From positions 1-42,540 of the forward strand of contig PAPH01000018.1 in NCBI GenBank assembly GCA_002709005.1: a stretch of 42,540 bases of DNA, given 5' to 3'. Within the stretch, counting starts at the first letter, position 1. Every line of letters starts with the position of its first letter. Positions 35,514-42,540 of this stretch are shown here, one piece after another. A program made the translations under genes and the position numbers. The notes beneath the pieces were generated by a model. It was given only the letters and a program-made list of their open reading frames with translations. It did no database searches and was not told the DNA's origin. Source of the DNA: Hyphomicrobiales bacterium (GTDB lineage: Bacteria > Pseudomonadota > Alphaproteobacteria > Rhizobiales > Rhizobiaceae).

Positions 35514-36707
35514 TCAGCGATCCTGAAGAAGCGCCCGGCTGTCACGGGCGATCACCAGTTCCTCGTTGGTGGGGATGACGGCAACGGTCACTTTTGAACC
35601 GGGCGCCGAAATCACCGTCTCGCCCTTCGGCGCGCCATTGGCCGCCTCGTCGATCTCCACGCCGAGCCATGAGGCCGCAGCGCAGATGCGCGCGCGGATT
35701 TCCGGCGCGTTTTCCCCGATCCCCGCCGTGAAGACCAGGACATCCAGGCCGCCGAGGGCTGCGACGAGCGACCCCACCTCGCGGCCGGCGCGGTAGCAGA
35801 AATAGTCGACCGCGAAGCGCGCCCGCGGCTCGTCGCTGGCAAGAAGATCACGCATGTCGCTGCTGATCCCCGACAGGCCCAGAAGACCCGACTGCCGGTA
35901 GAGCAAGCAGGTCAGGTCCTCAGCGTCCATGCCCTTCTGCTCCATCAGATAGAGGAGCACGCCGGGGTCGATCCCCCCGCTGCGCGTGCCCATGGGCAGG
36001 CCGTCAAGCGCGGTGAAGCCGAGCGTGGTGGCGACGCTTTTGCCCCGGCGCATGGCGCACATGCTGGCGCCACTCCCCAGATGGGCGACGATCGCCCGGC
36101 CCTTGCCGGCCTCGCCGGTCACGGCTTCGAGGCGCGAGGCGATGTAGTCATAGGACAGGCCGTGGAAGCCGTAGCGACGGATGCCTTCCTCGGTCATTCC
36201 CGCCGGCAGGGCGTAGACGCTTTCCACCTCGCTTCTGCCGGTATGGAAGGCAGTGTCGAAACACGCGATCTGGACGAGCCCGGGATGCAGGCGCGCCAAT
36301 GCGTCGGCTGCCGCGAGATTGTGCGGCTGATGAAGCGGCGCAAGCGGGATCAGGCGCCTGAGATCGGCGCGGAGCTGCTCGTCGAGTACGGCGGGCCGGA
36401 CGTGATCGCGCCCGCCATGGACGATGCGATGGCCCGCGGCGACGAGGTCGAGGCCGTCGAGATGGGTCTCGATCCAGTCGAGCAGACGCGCGAGAAGATC
36501 GTCATAAGCGGAGTCCTCCGGAAAACGCTCCTCCGCCATGACGGTGCCGTCCGCGGCCTTCGCGTCGAGCCGGGCCTGAACGCCGATGCCGGAAATCTTG
36601 CCGCCGCAGACGAGATCCCCCGGTCCGGGCGTCACTGCGGCGGAGAAGATCGAGAACTTGATGCTCGACGACCCGGCATTGATGACGAGGATGGCGGGGG
36701 TCTTCAT
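35514..36707 (-). CDS. ackA: Acetate kinase
   Basis: Converts acetyl phosphate and ADP to acetate and ATP, or the reverse. The 397 residues contain the ASKHA phosphate loop VINAGSSSIKFSIF (8-21). RRYGFHGLSYDYI, the GFTALDGLPMGTRSGGIDPG active-site stretch (key residues T-A-L-D-G-L-x-M-G-T-R) and FTAGIGENAPEIR near the end are also present. ATG at 36707 overlaps the pta stop (ATGA), so the pair is co-translated in the order pta-ackA. Butyrate-kinase activity is less likely from these motifs. Confidence 0.94.
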   Translation of the reverse strand: MKTPAILVINAGSSSIKFSIFSAAVTPGPGDLVCGGKISGIGVQARLDAKAADGTVMAEERFPEDSAYDDLLARLLDWIETHLDGLDLVAAGHRIVHGGRDHVRPAVLDEQLRADLRRLIPLAPLHQPHNLAAADALARLHPGLVQIACFDTAFHTGRSEVESVYALPAGMTEEGIRRYGFHGLSYDYIASRLEAVTGEAGKGRAIVAHLGSGASMCAMRRGKSVATTLGFTALDGLPMGTRSGGIDPGVLLYLMEQKGMDAEDLTCLLYRQSGLLGLSGISSDMRDLLASDEPRARFAVDYFCYRAGREVGSLVAALGGLDVLVFTAGIGENAPEIRARICAAASWLGVEIDEAANGAPKGETVISAPGSKVTVAVIPTNEELVIARDSRALLQDR

Positions 36708-37663
36708 GCCGGGATACGTCCCTCGTGACGGGCGAGAAGCACGGCGATGGCCGCCGAGCTCAGCCGCGCCGCGGCCTTGTCGGCCCGGCTCGTGAGCATG
36801 ATCGGCACACGGGCCCCGAGCACGATGCCGGCGACACGGGCGCCGGCGAGATATTCGAGCTGCTTTGCCAGCATGTTGCCGGCCTCGAGATCCGGGACAA
36901 CGAGGATTTCGGCCCGGCCCGCCACCGGTGAGACAATCCCCTTGGCGGCCGCGGCTTCGGCCGAGACGGCATTGTCGAAGGCGAGCGGGCCATCGAGGAT
37001 GCCGCCGGTGATCTGGCCGCGATCGGCCATCTTGCAAAGCGCTGCGGCGTCGATCGTCGAACGGATCGATTCGGTAACGGTTTCCACCGCCGAGAGAATG
37101 GCCACCCTCGGGATTTCGACCCCCAGCGCATGGGCGAGATCGATCGCGTTCTGGATGATGTCGCGCTTGTCGGTCAGCGTCGGATAGATGTTGATCGCGG
37201 CATCAGTCACGTAGAAGGGCTTCGGGAAGTCCGGCACGTCGATGACGAAACAATGGCTCATGCGCCGCTCGGTGCGCAGCCCGCGTTCGGGGTGGAGCAC
37301 CGCCTTCATCACCTCGTCGGTGTGAAGTGCCCCCTTCATCAGCGCCCCGACACGGCCTTCCCGTGCCAGCGCCACGGATTTCGCCGCCGCGGCGTCGGAA
37401 TGCTCGCAATCGACGATTTCGAGATGGGTGATGTCGAGCTTCGCCTCGGCGGCGGCTTCCCGGATTCGCGTGGAGGGGCCGACGAGAAGCGGCGTGATCA
37501 GCCCTTCCTCGGCCGCGGCGAGAGCGCCCTGAAGGGACAACACGTCGACCGGATGGACGACTGCGGTCGGCAGAGGCTGGGCGGCTTTGGCCAGTTGCAG
37601 CAGGCGGGCATGGCCCGAGCCGAGTTCCTTCACGACCTCGGGGGCGAGGGCTTCCACGTTCAT
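36704..37663 (-). CDS. pta: Phosphate acetyltransferase (short PTA/PTB type)
   Basis: Transfers the acetyl group between CoA and phosphate, feeding AckA. The 319 residues are the compact single-domain PTA_PTB form; the N-terminal DRTGG and P-loop-like parts of E. coli Pta are absent. Recognisable stretches are GLITPLLVGPSTRI near 60 and MKGALHTDEVMKAVL near 115. SHCFVIDVPDFPKPFYVTDAAINIYPTL covers about 145-172 (key residues S-H, D-A-A-I-N). ATG at 37663 has AAGGA seven bases upstream; a frame extending 45 bases further lacks one. Acetyl is favoured over butyryl by the ackA partner. An FNR-type box lies upstream. Confidence 0.88.
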   Translation of the reverse strand: MNVEALAPEVVKELGSGHARLLQLAKAAQPLPTAVVHPVDVLSLQGALAAAEEGLITPLLVGPSTRIREAAAEAKLDITHLEIVDCEHSDAAAAKSVALAREGRVGALMKGALHTDEVMKAVLHPERGLRTERRMSHCFVIDVPDFPKPFYVTDAAINIYPTLTDKRDIIQNAIDLAHALGVEIPRVAILSAVETVTESIRSTIDAAALCKMADRGQITGGILDGPLAFDNAVSAEAAAAKGIVSPVAGRAEILVVPDLEAGNMLAKQLEYLAGARVAGIVLGARVPIMLTSRADKAAARLSSAAIAVLLARHEGRIPA

Positions 37664-37734
37664 CACATCGTCCTTTTTCGGCAATTCTGGCGGAGCGGAT
37701 AAAGGCAAGTTTGTGCATATGCGAAGCCCGCGCG

Positions 37735-37748
37735 TTGATCGGAGTCAA
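37735..37748. promoter_or_regulatory. FNR/FixK-type box upstream of pta-ackA
   Basis: TTGAT-CGGA-GTCAA matches nine of ten positions of the TTGAT-N4-ATCAA consensus and keeps the essential TTG-N8-CAA core. It lies 72-85 bases before the pta ATG, in the 142-base gap after xseA, a suitable place for activation by FixK or FnrL under low oxygen. Confidence 0.55.
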
Positions 37749-37805
37749 GGCGGGACAAATCAGTTCGGCAAATTCCCGGGCCCACCAGCGCGGGGTTCCC
37801 GACAG

Positions 37806-39404
37806 CTAGTCGAAGAGCGAGCCCTGCGGGGCAGGCTTGGCCGGGACTTCGTCGCTGGCCGGCTTTTCGCGCGCGGGCTTCTTCGCTTGCGCGCGGCCGG
37901 TACTCGCCGTGCCCGCAGTCACCGCGGAAACGTTGCCGTCGGCGAACTCGATATTCACTGCCTGTCCCGTGCCGAGCGAGGTCGCGCTGGCGACGAGTTC
38001 CCCGGCATCGTCGCGCACCAGTGCGAAGCCGCGCGCCAGAACATTCCTGTGCGACAGCGATGCCAGCATGCGCGTGTGCTGGGCAACCGCGCGGCGGCGA
38101 TCGGCCAGGATCCGGTCGACTGCCGCATCGGCCCGGCGCCCCTGGTCGGCGAGCCGTCTGGTCTCGCGCTCCATGCCGGTCTCGAGCCGGCGCGGGAGTG
38201 CCGCGAGCAGGGCCGACGGGCGGTCGAGGCGGGATCTGCGCCGCTCCTGGGCGCGATCGGCGGCATTGCGGCAACGCCCGATCCGGTCGTTGAGACCGAG
38301 GCGCTTTTCCCGGATCGCGGCGATCAGCGTCAGCGGGCTGATGCGGCTTGCCTGCCGCTCGTAGCGCCGCCGGCAATTGGCGGTGTTGTGCGCCAGCGCC
38401 TTGCCGAGAAGATCGCCGGAGCGGTCGAGACGCTGGCGCGGCAGGGCAAGAAGGCTGTCGAGCGTCGGCAGGGCGCGGGTGAGCGCCCGCAAACCGTCGC
38501 TCTTGCGAGAAAGCACCCGTGACTGCGCGCCTTTCAGACGCGCCGAGAGATTGGCGAGCATCGCCTCGAGCTCGGCCTTCACCGGCACCGCCATTTCGGC
38601 GGCACCGGTGGGCGTCGGCGCCCGGCGGTCGGCGGCGTGATCGATCAGCGTCCAGTCGGTCTCGTGGCCGACGGCGGAGATCAGCGGAATGTCGGAAGCG
38701 GCGGCTGCGCGCACCACCGCCTCGTCGTTGAATCCCCAGAGATCCTCGAGGCTGCCGCCCCCACGGGCGACGATGATGAGGTCGGGCCGGGCGATCGCGC
38801 CTCCCTTGAGGAGCGAATTGAACCCGTTGATGGCGTTGGCGACCTCCATGCCGCAGCTCTCGCCCTGAACCCGCACCGGCCAGACGACGACGTGGAGCGG
38901 AAAACGGTCGGAGATGCGATGGAGAATATCGCGGATCACGGCACCGGTCGGCGAGGTCACCACGCCGATGACACGCGGCATGTAGGGCAGAAGCTGCTTG
39001 CGCGCCTCGTCGAACAACCCTTCTCCCGCCAGTTGCTTGCGGCGCGCCTCGAGAAGCGCCATCAGCGCGCCGGCGCCGGCGGGCTCGATCTTCTCGACGA
39101 TGATCTGGTAGCGCGACTGGCCCGGGAATGTGGTGAGCTTGCCGGTGGCGATCACCTCGAGCCCCTGTTCGGGGAAGAACTGCCAGCCGGAGACGACGCC
39201 CTTCCAGGCGACGGCGGAGAGCACCGCCTTGTCGTCCTTGAGGTCGAAATAGAGGTGGCCCGAACCCGGACGGCTCAGACGTCCGACCTCGCCGCGCACG
39301 CGGACATGGCCGAAAGCATCCTCAACCGTCCTGCGGACGGCGCCGGAAAGCTCGCTGACCGTGAACTCGGCCGCGTTGGAGGGCGATTCGTCGAACATTG
39401 TCAT
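37806..39404 (-). CDS. xseA: Exodeoxyribonuclease VII large subunit
   Basis: Catalytic subunit of exonuclease VII, which degrades single-stranded DNA and works in repair with several XseB subunits. The 532 residues show an OB-fold near 10-110 (FTVSELSGAVRRTVEDAFG, GEVGRLSRPGSGHLYFDLKD). The catalytic core follows (about 130-330: VVTSPTGAVIRDILHRI, ARGGGSLEDLWGFNDE, SAVGHETDWTLIDHAADRRAPTPT, key residues G-H-E-T-D-x-T). A long Arg-rich coiled coil leads to the C-terminus GSLFD. ATG at 39404 gives the usual start; a frame 141 bases longer is unsupported. xseB is not in the window. Confidence 0.92.
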   Translation of the reverse strand: MTMFDESPSNAAEFTVSELSGAVRRTVEDAFGHVRVRGEVGRLSRPGSGHLYFDLKDDKAVLSAVAWKGVVSGWQFFPEQGLEVIATGKLTTFPGQSRYQIIVEKIEPAGAGALMALLEARRKQLAGEGLFDEARKQLLPYMPRVIGVVTSPTGAVIRDILHRISDRFPLHVVVWPVRVQGESCGMEVANAINGFNSLLKGGAIARPDLIIVARGGGSLEDLWGFNDEAVVRAAAASDIPLISAVGHETDWTLIDHAADRRAPTPTGAAEMAVPVKAELEAMLANLSARLKGAQSRVLSRKSDGLRALTRALPTLDSLLALPRQRLDRSGDLLGKALAHNTANCRRRYERQASRISPLTLIAAIREKRLGLNDRIGRCRNAADRAQERRRSRLDRPSALLAALPRRLETGMERETRRLADQGRRADAAVDRILADRRRAVAQHTRMLASLSHRNVLARGFALVRDDAGELVASATSLGTGQAVNIEFADGNVSAVTAGTASTGRAQAKKPAREKPASDEVPAKPAPQGSLFD

Positions 39405-39651
39405 GGGCCGGGACTTCCGCACGTCCGGATGCATTTCGTCAAGCCGCTGCGATGGAGAACGAGTTGGTTCGAGCGGGAACTTGCGATCGGGTTGCCGAAT
39501 CCTATCGGGCGACCGAGCGCAGCCAGAAAATGCAGATATGACCACAAATTATAGGGGGAATGGCGCCGCAAATTGTAAAGCTTTTAATAGAATCAAAATC
39601 TTTCCTCTCCTAATTGCCCGGTCAATCGCCGCAATCGACCTGGATACCTAC

Positions 39652-40011
39652 ATGGAAAAGAGGACCTACCTGACGCGCCTCGCCGCGTCGGAGCAGAGAA
39701 ATCACACGCGCCGTTCCTGCCGGCTCAAAGGCAGGGTCTACTACGTCAAGCGCGGGTTGAAGGGTGTTTCTTTCCGCAATTGCCGGATTCTCAATATTTC
39801 GGAGGCGGGTTGCCTGATGCAGCCCGAAGGTTACGGGCCGGTGCAATCGCACTTCTATCTCGCCGTGGAGGGGCTGGAGGAGGCGCTGGCCGGCGCCATC
39901 GTCGGCCACAGCGATGCGGGTTTCCACGTCGAATTCCAGGTCGGGCTTGCCAGCGACACCATCGACCGTCTGGTCGGCCGGGGCCGGACCCGTCCCAGAT
40001 CTCTCAACTGA
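39652..40011 (+). CDS. Single-domain PilZ protein
   Basis: A 119-residue PilZ-domain protein, a likely cyclic-di-GMP receptor. Both binding motifs are present: RxxxR at 20-24 (TRRSCR) and N-x-S-x-x-G at 48-53 (LNISEAG). No other domain is attached, so it probably signals by binding a partner. ATG at 39652 is chosen because the domain starts right after; the longer upstream frame runs through DNA antisense to xseA. The 247 bases upstream are AT-rich for this genome but show no clear promoter. Its last eight bases overlap the 3' end of the convergent LacI gene. Confidence 0.82.
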   Translation: MEKRTYLTRLAASEQRNHTRRSCRLKGRVYYVKRGLKGVSFRNCRILNISEAGCLMQPEGYGPVQSHFYLAVEGLEEALAGAIVGHSDAGFHVEFQVGLASDTIDRLVGRGRTRPRSLN

Positions 40012-41029
40012 ACGCGTTTGCGCTGCGTCCGCGGCTTGATTCGCGAACGACAAGCTCAACCGGCGTCAGCGTCTGCGGCGGCGGCGTAACCCCGTCTTCC
40101 AGCCAGTCGAGCACCGTGGCGGCGATCCGCTCGCCGAAACCGGCGATATCGCAATGGACCGAGGAGAGGCTGGGCCAGGCCTGGGCGCATTCCTCGATGT
40201 CGTCGAAGCCGACAATGCGGAAATCCTTTCCCACTTCGCGTCCGATCTCGGCGCAGCCGGCCAGCATGCCGAGCGCCACCAGATCGTTGAAGCAAAGAGC
40301 GGCATCGACCTCCGGGTGATCGTCGGCGAGCCGGCGCGCGGCCTGCCGGCCGAAGGCGCGGGTCGCGCGGCCGGTCAGCACCAGCGGCTCTCGCCCGGCC
40401 TTCTTCAGCGCCGCATGATAGCCCGACATCCGTTCACGCGTGACGGCGCGACCCTGCAGCCCTCCGACGAAGGCAATACGCCGCGCGCCGGCTTCAAGAA
40501 GATGCTCGGTGGCCAGCCGCCCGCCCTCGACATAGTCGGGCACCGCGAAGGGGAAAAGGTCCATGCGCGGTTCCACATTGCGCAGAACCTGCATGGCGGG
40601 GATCGCCGCCCGGACAATCGGGTCGAAGGTGGCGGGTTCCTTGCCGTAGGCAGGCGAGATGATGAGGGCCGATACGCCGTGTTCGAGCATCGCTCCCACC
40701 ACCTGTGCCTGGACGTCGGGATCCTCGTCGGTATTGGCGACCACTGCCGCATAGCCACGCGCCGAGAGTGCCATCTGCAGCGAAGTGGCGAATTCGGTGA
40801 AGAACGGGTTGCGCAGATCGTTGATGACGAGCCCGATCAGCCCGGCATTCGACATGCGCAGATTGGCTGCGGCGCGATTGTAGAAATACCCGATATCGGC
40901 GATGGCCGCGCGGACCAGATCCCGTGTCTCGGCGCGGACCTGCGGGCTGTTCTGCAGCACCAGGCTTACGGTCGATTTCGACACGCCCGCCTTTCGGGCC
41001 ACATCGATGATGGTCGGCCTGCGCTTCAT
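40004..41029 (-). CDS. LacI-family transcription regulator
   Basis: A 341-residue sugar-responsive repressor. The LacI helix-turn-helix and hinge helix fill residues 5-60 (TIIDVARKAGVSKSTVSLVL). The periplasmic-binding-protein-like effector domain follows (IGLVINDLRNPFFTEFATSL to the SVHCDIAGFGERIA end). The ATG at 41029 gives the canonical N-terminus; the frame upstream of it is overlap with the previous gene. It lies 11 bases after the DUF993 gene and should control that operon. The effector is unknown, likely a sugar or sugar acid from the linked enzymes. Confidence 0.9.
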   Translation of the reverse strand: MKRRPTIIDVARKAGVSKSTVSLVLQNSPQVRAETRDLVRAAIADIGYFYNRAAANLRMSNAGLIGLVINDLRNPFFTEFATSLQMALSARGYAAVVANTDEDPDVQAQVVGAMLEHGVSALIISPAYGKEPATFDPIVRAAIPAMQVLRNVEPRMDLFPFAVPDYVEGGRLATEHLLEAGARRIAFVGGLQGRAVTRERMSGYHAALKKAGREPLVLTGRATRAFGRQAARRLADDHPEVDAALCFNDLVALGMLAGCAEIGREVGKDFRIVGFDDIEECAQAWPSLSSVHCDIAGFGERIAATVLDWLEDGVTPPPQTLTPVELVVRESSRGRSANAFS

Positions 41030-41040
41030 GCCTTGTGGTT

Positions 41041-42210
41041 CTATCCTGTTTCGATGCCGTGCAAGGCGAGGAGCACGCCCATGCGGTTGGTGGCCAGTTC
41101 CGGATCGCGGAGCAGTCCCGCCTGATCCGCCAGCCGGAAGACTTGAGCATAATGGACGATCTCGCGGCTCGATTGGAAGCCCGCCGGCATGATGAAATGC
41201 CTTTGCTGGCCGTTGAGCCACGACAGAAATGCCACGCCCGCCTTGTAGAAGCGGGTCGGCGCCCGGAAGATCTCTCGGCTGAGCGGCACCGTCGGCGCAA
41301 ACAGCCGGTGATAGGTATTTATGTCGCCCTGCGCCAGCGCCTCGAGCGCCTGCGCGGCGGCCGGGGAGATTGCCGCGAAGATGCCGAGAAGCGCGTGCGA
41401 ATGATATTCGCCGTCACCGGCAATTAGCTCGGCATAGTTGAAGTCGTCGCCGGTGTAGAGCCGGACCCCTTCGGGCAGCCGCTTGCGGAAAGCTTCCTCA
41501 TGGGCCTGGTCAAGAAGCGAAATCTTGATGCCGTCGACCTTCCCCGTATTGGCGGCGATGATGTCGAGAACAGCATCCGTCGCCGCGGCCACATCTTCCG
41601 AACCCCAGTAGCCGGACAGCGCGGGATCGAACATGTCGCCGAGCCAGTGCAGGATCACAGGTTCGGCGGCCTGGTCGATCAGCCGGCGGTAGACCCGCGC
41701 ATAGGTTTCGGGGCTGGCGCCGATTGCCGGCAAAGCGCGGGTCGCCATCAGGATGAGCTGCCCGCCAACCGCCTCGATGGCCTCCATCTGCGTTTCGTAA
41801 GCCGCAACTATCGTTTCTTCGCTGCGAAGATCGGCGAGTGCAACATGATCCGTGCCCGCCCCGCAGCAGACGCGCGGCTTCATCGGGTGGACTTTTGCCG
41901 CCCGCATGGTGCGCTCGATCAGTTCCTTCGCCGTCAGCCAGTCGACGCCCATGCCGCGCTGGGCGGTGTCCATGGCTTCCGCAAGACCGAGACCCTGATC
42001 CCAGAGATCCTGCCGGAAGGCGAGCGTCGTCTCCCAGTCAACGGCGGGCCGGGTGTCCCACGGATTGCGCTCCCGAAGCGGGTCTGACACCACATGGGCG
42101 GCGGCAAAGGCCGTGCGCGTGAGCTTCACCTTCGGCGCGCGGGGCACAAGCGGCGTGCCGGTCAGCCGGTAGGCTTCGAGGCGATTGTCTGAAGTCGGCA
42201 AAGTGATCAT
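41041..42210 (-). CDS. DUF993, DapA-like aldolase-superfamily protein
   Basis: A 389-residue protein of the DUF993 family, distantly related to dihydrodipicolinate synthase/N-acetylneuraminate lyase TIM barrels. Visible family stretches are MGVDWLTAKELIERTM, CCGAGTDHVALADLRSEETI, EPVILHWLGDMFDPALSGYW and VDGIKISLLDQAHEEAF. The Lys in GIKIS sits where DapA-type enzymes have the Schiff-base lysine, so it may be a lyase or aldolase acting on a sugar acid. GAGGGG precedes the ATG at 42210. It lies between a Dabb gene and a LacI gene in a sugar-type catabolic operon. Its reaction is not established. Confidence 0.78.
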   Translation of the reverse strand: MITLPTSDNRLEAYRLTGTPLVPRAPKVKLTRTAFAAAHVVSDPLRERNPWDTRPAVDWETTLAFRQDLWDQGLGLAEAMDTAQRGMGVDWLTAKELIERTMRAAKVHPMKPRVCCGAGTDHVALADLRSEETIVAAYETQMEAIEAVGGQLILMATRALPAIGASPETYARVYRRLIDQAAEPVILHWLGDMFDPALSGYWGSEDVAAATDAVLDIIAANTGKVDGIKISLLDQAHEEAFRKRLPEGVRLYTGDDFNYAELIAGDGEYHSHALLGIFAAISPAAAQALEALAQGDINTYHRLFAPTVPLSREIFRAPTRFYKAGVAFLSWLNGQQRHFIMPAGFQSSREIVHYAQVFRLADQAGLLRDPELATNRMGVLLALHGIETG

Positions 42211-42223
42211 CGGAGAACCCCTC

Positions 42224-42538
42224 TTACCCCTCGACCGGCAGATCGAAGACCAGAATGCCGTCGAGCCCGCCCACCGCATTGTCGACCAGACGCTTGCCGA
42301 GCCGTTTGTGGTCGGGATGCTGCTGGTAGGCTTCGAGCGCCTCCCAATCGTCGAAATCTACCGTGAAGCCGTGCATGTAGTCGCGCTCGATCTTCTCCGG
42401 GCTTTCCGACCGTCCGGCGCAGATCTGGCGCACGCCAGGCACCACGCGCTTGATGGCATGAAGCTCTTCGAAGATGTCGGCGATGTCGCTTTCCGCCATG
42501 TCCGGGCGGAAGCGGACGAGAACGATATGGCGGATCAT
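42224..42538 (-). CDS. Dabb (stress-responsive A/B barrel) domain protein
   Basis: A 104-residue dimeric alpha/beta-barrel protein. The Dabb pattern is clear: MIRHIVLVRFRPDMAESDI at the start, VPGVRQICAGRSESPEKIERDYMHGFTVDF in the middle (key residues V-P-G, H-G-F) and the Y-Q-Q-H-P-x-H segment before the last helix. Members are often small binding proteins or lyase partners in catabolic operons. The DUF993 gene follows 13 bases later. The gene is complete; the window ends two bases beyond its ATG, so upstream members are out of view. Confidence 0.85.
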   Translation of the reverse strand: MIRHIVLVRFRPDMAESDIADIFEELHAIKRVVPGVRQICAGRSESPEKIERDYMHGFTVDFDDWEALEAYQQHPDHKRLGKRLVDNAVGGLDGILVFDLPVEG

Positions 42539-42540
42539 GA

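Overview
The window is GC-rich, densely coded chromosomal DNA from an alphaproteobacterium, most probably of the Hyphomicrobiales (Rhizobium/Martelella/Hoeflea-like). The evidence is the gene content and order: a yejABEF peptide importer, a ctpABCDEFGHI-type Flp/Tad pilus cluster, a nucleoside importer fused to a deo/cdd/pun salvage block, a rhizobial-type pta-ackA pair, and CtrA-like and FNR/FixK-like promoter boxes. I see no tRNA, rRNA, insertion sequence, phage gene or CRISPR array. The genus is not determined.

Layout. 2-325 is the 3' end of an unidentified gene with a very acidic Ala/Glu-rich tail, followed by an intrinsic terminator. 482-7297 (+) holds yejA-yejB-yejE-yejF and a ghrA-type hydroxyacid dehydrogenase. 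7301-9998 (-) holds an M17 aminopeptidase, a MarR regulator and an NlpC/P60 peptidase. 10159-22645 is the Tad pilus region: tadD and a VOC-fold gene (+), a seven-gene operon cpaB-cpaC-cpaD-cpaE-cpaF-tadB-tadC (-), cpaA and the pilin gene (-), then a stand-alone CpaC-N-like protein and two TadE-type pseudopilins (+). 22671-23576 (-) is a lone PhnD-like binding protein. 23757-34315 is nucleoside salvage: deoB-add-upp (+), a retropepsin-like protein, and, convergent, a nucleoside-type ABC importer (ATPase, two permeases) followed by cdd, purine nucleoside phosphorylase, deoC and deoA (-). 34473-35513 (+) is a thioesterase, slyX and a small ArsR regulator with a possible dithiol sensor. 35514-39404 (-) is xseA and then pta-ackA. 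39652-40011 (+) is a PilZ protein. 40004-42538 (-) is a Dabb protein, a DapA-like DUF993 enzyme and a LacI regulator, the end of a catabolic operon that continues to the right.

How the parts work together. The Tad genes form an almost complete machine: pilin, prepilin peptidase, secretin, pilotin-like CpaD, localisation ATPase CpaE, motor CpaF and platform proteins TadB/TadC. Only a large TadG-type protein is missing. Three of its transcription units are preceded by 8/9 or 9/9 matches to the CtrA box, which suggests cell-cycle control. The nucleoside genes import nucleosides, deaminate and phosphorolyse them, and pass deoxyribose/ribose phosphates to DeoB and DeoC; uracil is recovered by Upp. 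A TTGAT-N4-GTCAA box upstream of pta-ackA suggests oxygen-responsive control of acetate metabolism.

I did not find a clearly new system. The best leads are the CtrA-box set on the pilus genes, the ArsR protein whose two cysteines have the spacing known from persulfide sensors, the stand-alone secretin N-domain protein, and the orphan PhnD-like receptor.
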